Shown here: positions 35,210-45,379 of the stretch, one piece after another
How positions within the stretch are numbered: position 1 is the first letter of the stretch
Layout of the letters: each line of letters opens with the position of its first letter
Origin: Hymenopus coronatus
Lineage: Eukaryota; Arthropoda; Insecta; Mantodea; Hymenopodidae
NCBI GenBank assembly: GCA_030762935.1
Contig: CM060900.1
Coordinates: 432,445,921-432,509,920, forward strand
Length of the DNA stretch: 64,000 nucleotides
Direction of reading: 5' to 3'
Translations under genes and position numbers: made by a program
Notes under the pieces: model-generated
Seen by the model: only the letters and a program-made list of their open reading frames with translations
The model's database searches: none
Told to the model about the DNA's origin: nothing

Positions 35210-36186
35210 GTGGTAGAGAAAGACCAAATACATACCTCCCAAGAAAAATCCCATACAGGTTTCTTTAGACCAGCCCTGAGATGTTTGGTAAATGAAGGGG
35301 AAGTGTGACAGCTCTCCATTCCACCTAGAGTTGTCATCGAAACTGTTGCTCACCATGCAATATACAACCGTGGCGGAGCCAACTTCGGTATCTGAGAATT
35401 TTTTTTCTATGGAAAATGTTCTAAAATAATTTATTTTGACATTTCATAAAAAGTTCAGCATTTAATGCACATATAGTGTATTTGTTGAAATCGCAGTGCC
35501 TAACGAATTCCAACAGAGCACATAAAACCAAATTTTTATTACTATTTAGTCAAGGCTTTTATCACAGTTACAAGGAAAAATAATTTAACTAGATGACAGT
35601 TGTTTTGTTTTTGTATAGGTAGATGCATTTTTATTTCAATAAAATTTATTTAATGAATTAGTACCTAAAAAATGTGTCATATCAGAGAACCCCGATATAA
35701 ACACGAATATTTAATAGCTTTATAAGCAATTAATCTGGATATATTACTAATGGCTAGACTATAGAGGGGTCCTTAGTGGTTCTTAGAAATCAGTCAATAA
35801 GTTAATCAGTCGTTCCATGTGTAATTGTTAGTAAGCCAGGTTATTAATTCACCTTGTAATAGCCTATTCCCAGATTTAGTCTTGATGTTCAGCATTGCTA
35901 TTTTAGAGATTAAAATGAACAATAGGGCAAGAATGTTAGTTTAATACGCAATACAAAAGCAGGATATCTGAACTTTTGCTATTTATACTGTACTGTTCTG
36001 GGGCCACTTTAAAGTTTGATTTAATAGTTTTATTTTTCAATTTCAATATTGACAATTTCACCAATACTTTACATACCTAAGTTGTTGTTGTTATTGTTTT
36101 ACTAATGTGCTCTTGTAGTTAGTCAGTATGGTTACTTCTGATAATACAGAACGAGATGGCTCCGTGTTTTTTGTTTTATTAATATA
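35210..36186. other. Unannotated AT-rich stretch
   Basis: No recognised gene or repeat. Confidence 0.4.
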
Positions 36187-36432
36187 TACAGTTCCGTAGT
36201 CTCACCAGGACTCCGGCGCTGTATTCCCTTTTATTTTTCCCTTTTTTTCCAGTTTCCTATATTGCCTTTGTTTACCTATTTATTTACCTTTTTTCTTACA
36301 CAATCACAGACATATACACATTTACAAACACCCAAACACCCTTGTCCAAGGCTGGACTAGAACCCACGATCCCTTGCGCCACGAAGCATCAAAATTAAGC
36401 ACTTTGGCAAACGCGGCCACAGGGATCGGGAT
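36187..36432 (-). mobile_element. SINE-H copy, minus strand
   Basis: On the minus strand: CCGTGGCCGCGTTTGCCAAAG head, ATCGTGGGTTCTAGTCC B-box-like, a GTTTGGGTGTTTGTAAATG segment, and GGAGTCCTGGTGAGACTAC at the far end. Collinear with 22055-22285. Confidence 0.65.
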
Positions 36433-36850
36433 GTTAACATGCGAAGCTGGAATTCGAGAGATCTTGTTTCGATTCCCACTGAACAGTCACTCGCGGTTTT
36501 TCTTGGTCCGTAGGCGAATGCTGTGGTGGAACACCTATTGCCGCGAATTTTTCCGTGTGTATGCTGCCATTACATCACTTTATTAGTTTTAGGATCAAAG
36601 GATCAGGCAGACGTGGCTTATGGCGGAGGGACTTGCTTTGTGAAACTGACAACTCCTGGTGTTCGGTGTGAGGCGGGTCATCAGAGAAACCCCTCTAGAT
36701 AATGTATCCTGAGGGGATCCTGCTGTCTTCTGAATGTAACATCTGGGATCATTAGGGATCCCACCTGTGTCTGAGCTGCTGAATCGGGTCTGGTCGTTCT
36801 CTGTCGCCTTTGCTTTACCCCTTTCCTCCTGGAAATATCCAGAAGCAGAA
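36433..36850 (+). mobile_element. SINE-E copy
   Basis: B-box-like TTTCGATTCCCAC and GTAGGCGAATGCTGTGGTGG match the copies at 1612 and 5908. The head is fused to the SINE-H end. The 3' limit is uncertain. Confidence 0.45.
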
Positions 36851-37322
36851 TAGGCAATTTAGCATTTGAGTGTGAAATTCTCTACGCCTCCTGATAACAT
36901 TATCTCTGATAATGCTTTTACATTGAAGTAATAAACTGCCACGGTGAAGCGAAATTATCAAAATCAGAACAACCTATTGACCAGTTTACAAATGCTAAGT
37001 TATACAACGCAAGTGCGAGAGGACAACTTGATCTATGCTGTTGAAATGATGTGCGCGAACGTAACTATTAATCAGTGAAATGAATAAAGCGGAGTGCATT
37101 CATATTCTTCTCTGTTTAGAAGATAGTTAAAAAAGCTCTGGAATCACTGAAACAAATTGCAATGTCTAGAGAAATCACTATATATTATATGTTTGAAAAG
37201 TTAAAATTATTTCTGTACCTGAAATAAATATGTCATTCATGTTAAAGTTCCCTTTAAACATCGACGACCCGAGTGGCGTACTTCATTGACCACTGGCTAT
37301 CTGTACTCGGGGCTGGGGATTT

Positions 37323-37632
37323 GGTGGCCCAATTGACCCGTGTTTGACACGTGCAATTATCCCTTCGTGCGTTAAAGGAGTTGCAGAACTCAACGAGGCT
37401 ATTCAAGTTAAAACCTGCCAGTGGAGAACTGGGCGATAGTAACCCTCATTTTGCCCCTCGCAGTGAGCGCGACCCACTCACAGTCTCCGCTGATAGTGAG
37501 ACATGTGAAGCGAGGTCACTCGTCAGTAATCCATTGAAGGTTTTAACTTGAAAAAGCCCCGTAGAGTGTGCAACACTCTTAACGCACCAAAAAATATCTG
37601 CACACATCAAATACGGGGCAGTTGGGCCATTG
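37323..37632. mobile_element. FB foldback element, copy 1
   Basis: The two ends are long imperfect inverted repeats of about 95 bases. The left arm starts GGCCCAATTGACCCGTG and ends AAGTTAAAACCTGCC. The right arm begins GGTTTTAACTTGAAAAAGCC and ends GGGGCAGTTGGGCC. The centre is also partly self-complementary. No open frame encodes a transposase. It resembles a MITE or foldback element. It recurs at 38655 with the same centre and right arm, which shows it is mobile. Confidence 0.75.
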
Positions 37633-38214
37633 GTATATATTTTATTGAGAATATATCGATGAAAATGTTCTATTTAAATTTTACCCAACCAAGAGATTCT
37701 TATTTGTGTTATTTTTTGTTTTGGTTTTTTTTACTTACTGTATTTATTTGTCTCTTGAAGTTTAAAACTTGCAACTAATCTGTGTTAGCCAAAGATAAAT
37801 AAGTAAATTACTGTCCTTCGCCATTTTACCTAATAGCTAAGTTTATTTTCGTATTATGTTGAATTATGAATTAGAATTAGTTAGGTACATAAAAAAAAGT
37901 TTCATTCGTATTGTACTCGGAAGCTGCAGGAATTTTTCGTGACGTAAATCAGAACTGCTGCTGCTCCTCCTCCCCCTCCTGATATCAGTCCAATGTTTGA
38001 GGAAATGCACATAAAACACTTTGCATTAAATATTCACATGTTACCAATGAACTGTTTGAGCTGAATCATCTCTATTATAGCACAAATCAGAAACTATATA
38101 TCTTATGGATTCATATATCCTTCTGTACTCACTATTCTAAATCTATTCTTACAAAAGTTTATTCTGCTACGTATTTATTGCACGTTACTAAGATGAACCG
38201 TTACTCAGTTACAA
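37633..38214. other. Unannotated AT-rich stretch
   Basis: No gene or repeat recognised. Confidence 0.4.
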
Positions 38215-38520
38215 GAGCCTGCAAGCCAGGGTCTATGGTCAGATGCCTGCTAAGGAGCGGATGAACCAGGATCAGAGAGAGTAACCAGGATGGGTGATCA
38301 GTCGGATGTTTAGTATGAGAGTGAGAAGAAAATTAAATGAAATGACGGTGGAATGGATGAAAAAATGTTTTTATGAAACATCTATTGGACTGAATGATGG
38401 GGAAAATCCGCCCAGACGCCGCTTTGTCCTTCATATATACCATATGCGGTCCCCTGGGATCGAACCCAGACCATCTTGGTGAAAGGTGAGCGGTCTAACT
38501 ACTCGGCCACGGTTTCACCT
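38215..38520 (-). mobile_element. SINE-B2 copy, minus strand, diverged
   Basis: On the minus strand: ACCGTGGCCGAGTAGTTAGACC head, GGGTTCGATCCCAGG B-box, GACAAAGCGGCGTCTGGGCG body. The 3' extension is only loosely similar to the copy at 41137. Confidence 0.65.
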
Positions 38521-38521
38521 A

Positions 38522-38654
38522 GCTTTGGAATATCCTGAACTTAAAATGTAAGTTTCTTACTTAACCGATTTTTAGTTTTGAGTTATGCTGCTCATTGAAA
38601 CAAACAGGTGCCTCAAGCAAATATTTTTAGTGAAACCTCGATGTCGCAGTTTTG
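38522..38654 (-). repeat. R repeat end, interrupted by FB
   Basis: TTTTGAGTTATGCTG and GAAACCTCGATGTCGCAG match the hairpin-side end of minus-oriented R. It stops at the left edge of the foldback element. Confidence 0.65.
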
Positions 38655-38862
38655 GACGAGAGCGCCTTTCGTTTTACCTCTCGCATTGAGCGAGAGCTAC
38701 TCACAGTCTCTGATGATAGCAAGACGTTTAAAGCGAAGGTCGCTCTCACCAGTCCTCCACTGGCAGGTTTTTATCTGAAATAGCCCCATTAAGTTCTGCA
38801 GTTCCTTTAACGCACCAAGGGATATCTGCACACAACAAATACGGGGCAGTTAGGCCACCTGG
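38655..38862. mobile_element. FB foldback element, copy 2, left arm missing
   Basis: It starts in the element's centre (GAGCGAGAGCTACTCACAG). The complete right arm runs from CCACTGGCAGG to GGGGCAGTTAGGCC. The left arm is lost, so the junction with R on the left is a break, not an original end. Confidence 0.75.
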
Positions 38863-38924
38863 TACTTACTCTACTTACTGTAACTACGAACATAGAATAG
38901 AAAATAGTAAATAATAGCGATACA

Positions 38925-39292
38925 AAAGTGGTTTGATTAAGGGAGACTTCAGGGGCTACTCCAAGAAAATCAAGATACCTATAAGTAGACTTATTTTTCA
39001 TATAAATAACTTAAGAATATGGTATTCTAATACAATTCGGCTTGAGAAAGTCAAGTTTAGAGTAGGGGACTTTCTTCTACATCTTAGTATTGCATCCTAA
39101 GAAGGTCATGAACATATATCAAGTTTCCTATTTATTTCGTTTTTGAGTTATATTGTTCACAGACACACACGTTACCGGAACTTTTGCTACCCAGGTCCAT
39201 GGGGTCTCAAAACATGCATTGCCGGTGAAATCTACACATAGAACTTTTGGGTGGCATGCTTTTGTAAGCTCATAGTGAAAGTAACTATGTAG
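38925..39292 (-). repeat. R repeat, minus strand
   Basis: GGGGCTACTCCAAGAAAATC, ATCTTAGTATTGCATCC, TTCGTTTTTGAGTTATATTG and GGTGAAATCTACACATAGAAC follow in minus order. It is diverged. Confidence 0.7.
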
Positions 39293-40085
39293 TTGATAAT
39301 ACTTATTTGGGTGTAATTTTGTCCTCTGCTTTAAGAAATTAGAGAGCTCGAGCCTTTTGATGCGAAGTTAGCTTATCTCAGGCCGCTGACAGACATGAAC
39401 CAGCTGGTCGTTTCCTGGAGGCTCTGGGGCTTACTAATGGTGGTAATAAAATATTTCTTAGGGGAAACTTGGCACCTAACATAACTGACCTGCTCACTCT
39501 TTTGGAAAATAATTAATTGGTCTTGTCTTCCCCTTAGGGCTAGGCCATAAAACTGCCTGAGGTTTAAAGAACAGCAGACTGAGCTGTCGCCTAAGTAAGC
39601 AAAGCATTGAATAGTTTTAAAATTTACAAAAGAAACAAGTTGTATGTCGGTGCAATGAGTACTACTGCATTCTTTCGATTGGGTGAAATTAGGCGCCTCA
39701 AAAATGTTCCTGTTACTTTTATTAGTTTCCCTCCCCTTTTTCTCTGAAACAAAAATAAATAATGCATGCAACCCAAACAACCTGTATGAATTTCTCTATC
39801 CATTACGATTGATTATAAGCATAGATAAAACTTCATATCAGCGGTTTTCAAACTGTGGTTCAAGGGCCCCCCCCCAAGGGATCCTAGCTTTTACAGGGAG
39901 GATTTATCTGGCACTACATCGACAGCCAGTGTTGCCAAACCTAGCTTAACTCTATTTCATTCTATTTTATATCATACATAAAGAGCAGGGCTGTCCAAGG
40001 TAAACAACTTTCCTTTCTGTTACATTTACACGGCTTTCTCTAACCACTACCGTTCACTTTTACAGAATATTCACAAGAAACCTTA
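39293..40085. other. Unannotated stretch
   Basis: A 135-codon minus-strand open frame at 39373-39780 has no motif I can support. No other gene seen. A C-run lies at about 39870. Confidence 0.35.
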
Positions 40086-40285
40086 GCCCGCTTGGGTAGT
40101 GTGGTGGTAGCGTGTCTGTCTCACGTTCAAAAGTTCGTGAGTTCGAATCTCGTTTAGGGCAGGTTACTCGGATAAGTTTTTTGGGGGGTTTTCCTTTATC
40201 CTGAGAAGACGAATGTCGGGTAAATTTAAGCTCCACGGATCCCCAGATCATTTGAGCATTATTTCACCAATTTCATTCAGTTATT
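40086..40285 (+). mobile_element. SINE-G copy
   Basis: Head CTTGGGTAGTGTGGTGGTAGC, B-box GTGAGTTCGAATCTCG, body TTATCCTGAGAAGACGAATG and CATTTGAGCATTATTTCACC. The 3' tail is lost. Confidence 0.85.
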
Positions 40286-40384
40286 CGAGCGAAATGTTTG
40301 CAAATATATTTTTATTACACAGTTCGTTGAATGCAGAAGGGGAATGCTATAGCAAACAGAACCGATAGTTCCATGTTTAAAAGC

Positions 40385-40870
40385 GGGTTATGCTGGCCTG
40401 GAAATTCTATTTCTTTTCCATGATATCGTGAGAATAATGTGAATGCTAACCATATTTAAAAAGGACAAAGTACTAAAACATCCAAACCAATTAAAATGGT
40501 CATCTCCGAAATGCCCGATGTCGCAAGGAAGCTACGAGTATTTGAAATAAATTGTGTTTTAAAGAGATCTACACTTTTATGCAATAAATTGTTTATCTCC
40601 TAAGGTTTATTAATTAAATAAAACTGTACGAAAAACTTGTTACCTGAAAAGGAGTTTAAAGGCTGTTCTCATAAATTCAAGATGGGTACGTGTTTTATGT
40701 TATTAGTTATATGAAATTTAAATAAAAATAATTAAAGGCATTGGGTTGGAAATTTTCATGGAAAGCTTCGTGTTTCATCTTTTGAAGATGTTGAACTCGA
40801 ACACCAAGTTTGGTATTTATTCGATATTTGTTTTTCAGTTCTGTTCACACATGCACACGCAAACACCAAG
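40385..40870 (-). repeat. R repeat (variant b end), minus strand
   Basis: CCATGATATCGTGAGAA (variant-b block), AATGGTCATCTCCGAAATGC, TTTAAAGAGATCTACAC, CATCTTTTGAAGATGTTGAAC and CCAAGTTTGGTATTTATTCG in minus order. Confidence 0.7.
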
Positions 40871-41136
40871 AACTGAAAACCGCAGTCTTATATTGGTATG
40901 GGTATACAGGTTATAAACCGCAGGGGAACACCTAACGTACTGCGACCTGTCTACATAATCTATTGCGGCTAACAACCCCCAGGAGGAAGGGATGAAGATA
41001 TGGTTTAAACAGAACGTAAATGCTTTATTTTTGTAATTATTATCCTTTATTATACATTTTATTGCTGTTGCACATCTTTTATAATCTTTGTTACAATTTC
41101 TTCCCATAATTTAATTTTATACAACAATTATAACTT

Positions 41137-41517
41137 CGTTTCGTAATTAGCTTACCCTCCCCGTATTTGTAGGACTAAGACCCCCCTAGGACTTACAAGC
41201 CAATGACTAGGGATCAGAAGCCTGTCGGGGAGCCAACGGCACGGTATCACAGAATGGAGAACCTGTTACGAGGGCTCGGCCCGTAGCCAGGCTGAAACAT
41301 GAGGAAGGGAATGATATAAAATGTAAGCAAAATTGATGATCGGAAAGGTGATGATGGAGCAATTGGTAGAATGAGTGGCGGGGGAAACCGGAGGACCTGG
41401 AGAAAACACGCCCAGACGCCGCTTCGTCCACCACAAATACCATCTAAGGGCGCTTGGGATTGAGCCCGCCTAGATGGGAAGTGAGCGGTCTAGCCAGTCA
41501 ACCACGGCGTCGCCATT
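41137..41517 (-). mobile_element. SINE-B2 copy, full length, perfect 10-bp target-site duplication
   Basis: The flanks ATTATAACTT at 41127-41136 and 41518-41527 are identical. On the minus strand it reads: head GGCGACGCCGTGGTTGACTG, an eroded B-box, GTGGTGGACGAAGCGGCGTC body, then the B2-specific 3' part with CGTTGGCTCCCCGACAGGC. This copy defines the B2 length of about 380 bases. Confidence 0.9.
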
Positions 41518-41617
41518 ATTATAACTTATGGCAGAATATTTTTAGTAATAGCTTTTGTTAAAACCTCTAAACATGTGTTTTTATTCTCCATGACTAGGAA
41601 ATTTCATTTGAGTCAGA

Positions 41618-41759
41618 CTAATGCCGGCATAGCATTGAATTTCTCAACTGCCATGCCTTAAAGTACTTACAGCGTTGTAAGTCGCCATTGGGGTTGTCAT
41701 CTGAAAATAATTTGAGATTACCTTGTGGTTTCCCAGGAAACATGCGAGTCAGTTTCTTA
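41618..41759. mobile_element. TR-A fragment with inverted junction
   Basis: The left 30 bases (GCCGGCATAGCATTGAATTTC) are TR-A in minus orientation. From about 41655 (TTAAAGTACTTACAGCG) to GAAACATGCGAGTCAG it is in plus orientation. The tRNA-like head itself is missing. It borders the polymerase pseudogene directly. Confidence 0.6.
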
Positions 41760-42642
41760 ACGATAGGCCACGGACTGTAAGACAACTTTGTAATTCGTGT
41801 CTTACGTACCATGCTCCCAATGCGTGTGGAGTCCGCATCGGAACAATTGGGAAGAACGACAATGTCAGGAGCGTAGTTAAGCCTAACTGTATGCATAATT
41901 TGGTTTGCTGTGCAGATTTTGAAGCATATATTGGACATAACGGTAGCCACACTCCTTCCGGCTTTTGCTGATGCGCAATCTCCAACCGTTCCATTATTGT
42001 AGGGAAACTTAAGACAGTGAGAGAAGGTAACCATCTAGCCGAAGGGTTCATAATCGGGGTATATTTCTTTATCCGGGACTGTTCGTCGCACTTGACGTAC
42101 GCACAGTAGACTGTTGCTTATGCCCAAATTGTTGGTAGACGCAACTACAAAGACGGTTCACAGGCTCGTATCACCTGTCGTGTTGGAATTCGCCCGAGAA
42201 CGCCTGTCCCGTATATTTTCACAATTTCATGGGATAAGATTGTCATTTTATCGTTCGTGCATTAATCAAGAGATTCGGTACAAAGGTAACGGTGTCTGCT
42301 AAAAATTTCGAAAAGCTGGACATGTTGACTGTGCTTGCGGCGTGCGTTTTATGGATACTTACAATTACTCGCACCTTGCTTCTCCATCGGCAAAATTAAC
42401 AGACCACGTTCAATTTGCCACACATGGGGCCACCGAGAAATCTCTTTCCGCACGACTGGTCCGACTGTAGCGAAAAGCTTAGCATGCCGCTACCCGCCAA
42501 TGATGAGGCATGGAACTCGAAGTTGCAAGGTAAACAGCAGGACAAAAATAAAGCATGTAGGACATGGAGAGAAAAAAGCTTTAGCAAATTCGAGCAGTAC
42601 ACAATTACTATTTGAGATTAGACGTGATGCTTCTAGCAGATG
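41760..42642 (+). pseudogene. Protein-primed family B DNA polymerase (Polinton/adintovirus type), N-terminal and exonuclease part
   Basis: The left part of a polymerase that replicates linear genomes by protein priming. A Cys pair C-N-S-C (codons 41789 and 41798) is followed by a further Cys/His region like the family's N-terminal zinc element. Then comes the exonuclease I motif A-D-F-E, with the catalytic Asp and Glu at 41915 and 41921. A stretch at about 42330-42400 matches the RF-D-T/S...SL block that follows exonuclease II. At 42445-42600 the F-P-H-D-W, L-P and W-x-x-x motifs occur in order. The exonuclease III region carries Asp at 42621 and Asp at 42639. Frameshifts and stops between these blocks show decay. 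The protein ends abruptly inside a codon at the SINE-D. It is more GC-rich than its surroundings. Minus-strand frames here are shadows. Confidence 0.75.
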
Positions 42643-42939
42643 GTCGTCCTCCGTGGTGTAGTGGTTACTATGCTAACTTAATATACCCAAGGTCGCGGGT
42701 TCAAACCTGGTGGAGGATGATGGATTTTTTCGGCTGTAAAAATCCTTAGCATGGCTTCCTTCGGAAGGGAAGTAAAGCCGTTGGTCCCGAGTCATAGATT
42801 TACGGCACGTAAAAGAACCTCAAGCTTGATAGAGAGGCCTCTGAGCAAAACTAAGCGGTCTTTGACGCCCAATATAGAATGGGACGCTGAGAACCATAAT
42901 AGTTAAAGAGCGTCCATAAATAACTCGCCATTTACATTT
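42643..42939 (+). mobile_element. SINE-D copy inserted in the polymerase pseudogene
   Basis: The head CGTCCTCCGTGGTGTAGTGG is followed by B-box GCGGGTTCAAACC, body CTTCGGAAGGGAAGTAAAGC, and end GAGCGTCCATAAATA. The flanks TTCTAGCAGATG (42631-42642) and TTTTAGCAGATG (42940-42951) differ at one base. They duplicate polymerase coding sequence, so the SINE came after the polymerase gene. This is the best preserved SINE-D head in the window. Confidence 0.95.
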
Positions 42940-42951
42940 TTTTAGCAGATG

Positions 42952-43615
42952 TATACGAACTGTTAGACAAAATGCGTTTTTGGCGAATGGGGTCGATCCC
43001 GTGTGATTTCAGGGACTTCCGTCCTACACTTGGTATTGTGCTAACAAACACAATCCGAATTTGATTCGGGTAAACGATAAACAACAGCTGAACACCTTAA
43101 TTCAGAAACAGATACGTGGTGGTGCTTCACAATATGGCTTGCGGCATTCTGTTGTTAAAAACTCGAATGAACATATTTTATTTCTTGATATCAACTCCTT
43201 GATTAGCAAAGTTATGACCTACAAACTACCCACAAAGCAACAAACGCGATTAACACATTTGCCAGATAATTGGTTGACCTGGGACCCTGCCAGCGATAAG
43301 TGTTTCTTAGCATTGGTGGACCTAACCTATCCCAACATGTTACACAACAAGCACCACGAGCTCCCCTCAGAATCTGAGCACTACAATAGCAGGTTGTGCA
43401 TAACGTTATTCGATGTAAAGAATTTTTTGGTGCATTCAACTTTACTCGTAATATCGAAGGTACACGCTATCCGGATATTCGACCAGGAAACAGTGTTTAT
43501 ATCGTATACAGAAAACACCATAGTTAAAGGGCAGGAGCATTGCAATAACTAGGCTCTTTCCGATGTGTATAAGCTGCTAAACAATAGAAAGACCTTAGAA
43601 AATACATTCAGGTAA
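42952..43615 (+). pseudogene. Protein-primed family B DNA polymerase, palm part
   Basis: Continuation of the polymerase after the SINE. It opens with the segment following exonuclease III. A frameshift near 43015 moves to a frame that stays open to 43552. That frame has an R-G-G motif (43115-43123) and polymerase motif A as D-I-N-S-L, with the metal-binding Asp at 43187. It then has an L-x-Y-P and H-x-x-x-P-S-E run (about 43325-43375), the landmarks between motifs A and B. After the stop at 43552 a shifted frame still shows K-L-L-N-N and E-N (about 43570-43610). This is motif B with several codons lost. The Y-x-D-T-D-S motif C was not found, so the catalytic domain is incomplete. The relative order and spacing fit Polinton/Maverick, adintovirus or bidnavirus polymerases. 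No capsid, protease or integrase neighbour was found to decide between them. Confidence 0.8.
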
Positions 43616-43651
43616 ACAAATAAAAAATAAATAAAATCTGTATACTATATC

Positions 43652-43850
43652 TCGGTTGCTTACCAAGCGGTAGACCTGGGTTCGATCCCCAGTACCGGCG
43701 TCGGGCTTTTCCCCCGCTGGGAGACCCGGACCGGGGTGCACTCAGCTTCGTAAGGTCCATGGGGGGCCAATTGAGGAGCTACTTGATGGAGAAGTAGCGG
43801 CTCCAGGTCATGAGGACCGCATTAACCGGCCGGGAGGGGCTCGAGGCGCT
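43652..43850 (+). mobile_element. SINE-C copy, 5'- and 3'-truncated
   Basis: It starts inside the tRNA head (TTACCAAGCGGTAGACCTGG), keeps B-box GGGTTCGATCCCC and GGAGCTACTTGATGGAGAAG, and breaks off after GGGCTCGAGGCGCTG. It lies just downstream of the polymerase break. Confidence 0.85.
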
Positions 43851-44002
43851 GGTGAATGAGGTGTCAGCACCTGTATTTCGTACTGTTTATAAAATGCAGG
43901 AATGCCCAGCTACCAATCCGCAACATGAAAAGACTCACCCGGTATAAAATGTATGTGAGTTGACCTGTGAGTGAAGTCGTGCGAAACATGCTACTACTTT
44001 CT

Positions 44003-44205
44003 CTAGCCCGCATGTACAATGTATAAGCTGGACAGAGAAGGCATCTATTGTATTCCGCCCAAATATTCGATGTCGAGGTTTCACCGGAAATATATGTTTT
44101 GGCATCTCCTGAGTCCAAAAATTTTAAAAACTTGACTATCTCTTTAGCCTAGTGTATTTCCTTAGTTTCCTTCTGCTGTGTTCCATTCACATAACATTTT
44201 TTACC
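44003..44205 (+). repeat. R repeat, internally deleted, plus strand
   Basis: It has the hairpin-side end (TGTATTCCGCCCAAATATTCG and GAGGTTTCACCGGAAATAT), then jumps to the other end (CTTGACTATCTCTTTAGCC). It meets the next copy tail to tail. Confidence 0.75.
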
Positions 44206-44206
44206 T

Positions 44207-44945
44207 ATTCTACACCAAACTATTCTAAGAAACACTTCTTCTATTTCATGCATTACAGAAAAGGTCTTATTAGTTCTTTCTTTGTAGATTAAAGTATAAT
44301 AAGGGAATAGACTAGGCTATAACGAGAATCGCATATTTTTATAGCTGGTCGCTATATGTGGCTGTATTGACATTAGATTCTCTACATGGCCAGAAAGAAT
44401 GAGAAGGTCCTTTTGAGAAAAGTATATTATTGGAATACGTGTAACCAATAACAAGAAATATCTCTGAAATGGTTAATTCCACACAAAACAAAAATGTATG
44501 CTTTACAGAGAACTACAAGTTTTGTAAAGCAAGATGTTGTCTATTGGTTACGGTTTACCCATAAAAAGAAATATCTCAGAAATGGTAAACTCCCCGAAAA
44601 AATGATTATAACAAATTGTGTGTATTAATGGGATCTACAATTTTAGCAAGTTTTTGTCTATCTCTTGCAGTTTACCAGTTATGCAAACTTCATCCAGAAT
44701 AAAGAAGTATTCTGAGGCTATTTCCAGAAAATTCAAGGTATGCACTTTTGTCACATAAATGTCTTTAATATACAGTATTTTAATCACAATTGTTAAGACT
44801 CATTTTTGAGAAAATCAAAATTATGAAAATATTTTCCATGTAAAGGGTATTTTGGAGGGGGATTTCCCTCAAAATCTTTGTGTCACATCCTTGTTCATAC
44901 TAAACTTAAATACCAAGTTTGGCATTTTAATATTGTAGGTAAATT
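44207..44945 (-). repeat. R repeat, minus strand
   Basis: TGTTCCATTCACATAAC, AGCTGGTCGCTATATG, GTTTACCAGTTATGCAAAC, AGTATTTTAATCACAATTG and CTTAAATACCAAGTTTGGC in minus order. A small internal duplication repeats AAGAAATATCTC and GAAATGGT (44453 and 44568). Confidence 0.8.
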
Positions 44946-45189
44946 TTACTGTTTTATAAATGAAATTATATTTATCTATCTTCTTGTCATATTTATCTTA
45001 TAACTATCAAGTTGTCTGTGTGATATCATTTCTCAACTTTAATTTCATTATAGTCATGTTCATTTATCAGACTATCTCTACAAAATATTGTATTTAGGTA
45101 TAATATGTCCTTAGAACATATTATAAAGAAATGAATCGTTTATATCGGTCAAATATGGGTCAAAATTGTACCGAGTACCCAAGCGGCCA

Positions 45190-45375
45190 TTTTCCTTTTA
45201 ATACTCTATTCTCGGAATATCAGCTTATCTCCTCAAGGAATCACGGAATAAGTTATTCCATATTTATTCCCTTGATAGTCTCTATTCTGCTGCCGTACAA
45301 CACAATTTTGCACATAACCATGGAATAACGACTAACAGAGGTTTATTCCAAGTTCGTACAATTGGCCCTAAGATA
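45190..45375. repeat. Possible MITE end, rich in GGAATA/TATTCC
   Basis: CGGAATAAGTTATTCC is palindromic, and related TATTCC/GGAATA words recur five times. Read on the minus strand the right edge is TTAGGGCCAATTGTACGAAC. It resembles the GGGCC-type ends of PIF/Harbinger MITEs next to a TTA/TAA target. No matching left end was found. Confidence 0.3.
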
Positions 45376-45379
45376 TTTT

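Noticed and set aside
39373..39780. 135-codon minus-strand open frame with a YLGD word resembling LINE RT
   Set aside because: Only one short word matches, and no other RT landmark is present in any frame nearby.
41618..42051. Two minus-strand open frames of 138 and 100 codons
   Set aside because: They are antisense shadows of the polymerase pseudogene, which has family motifs on the plus strand.
43870..44000. Further polymerase sequence after the SINE-C, including motif C
   Set aside because: I read all three plus frames and found no Y-x-D-T-D-S-like motif or other family landmark.
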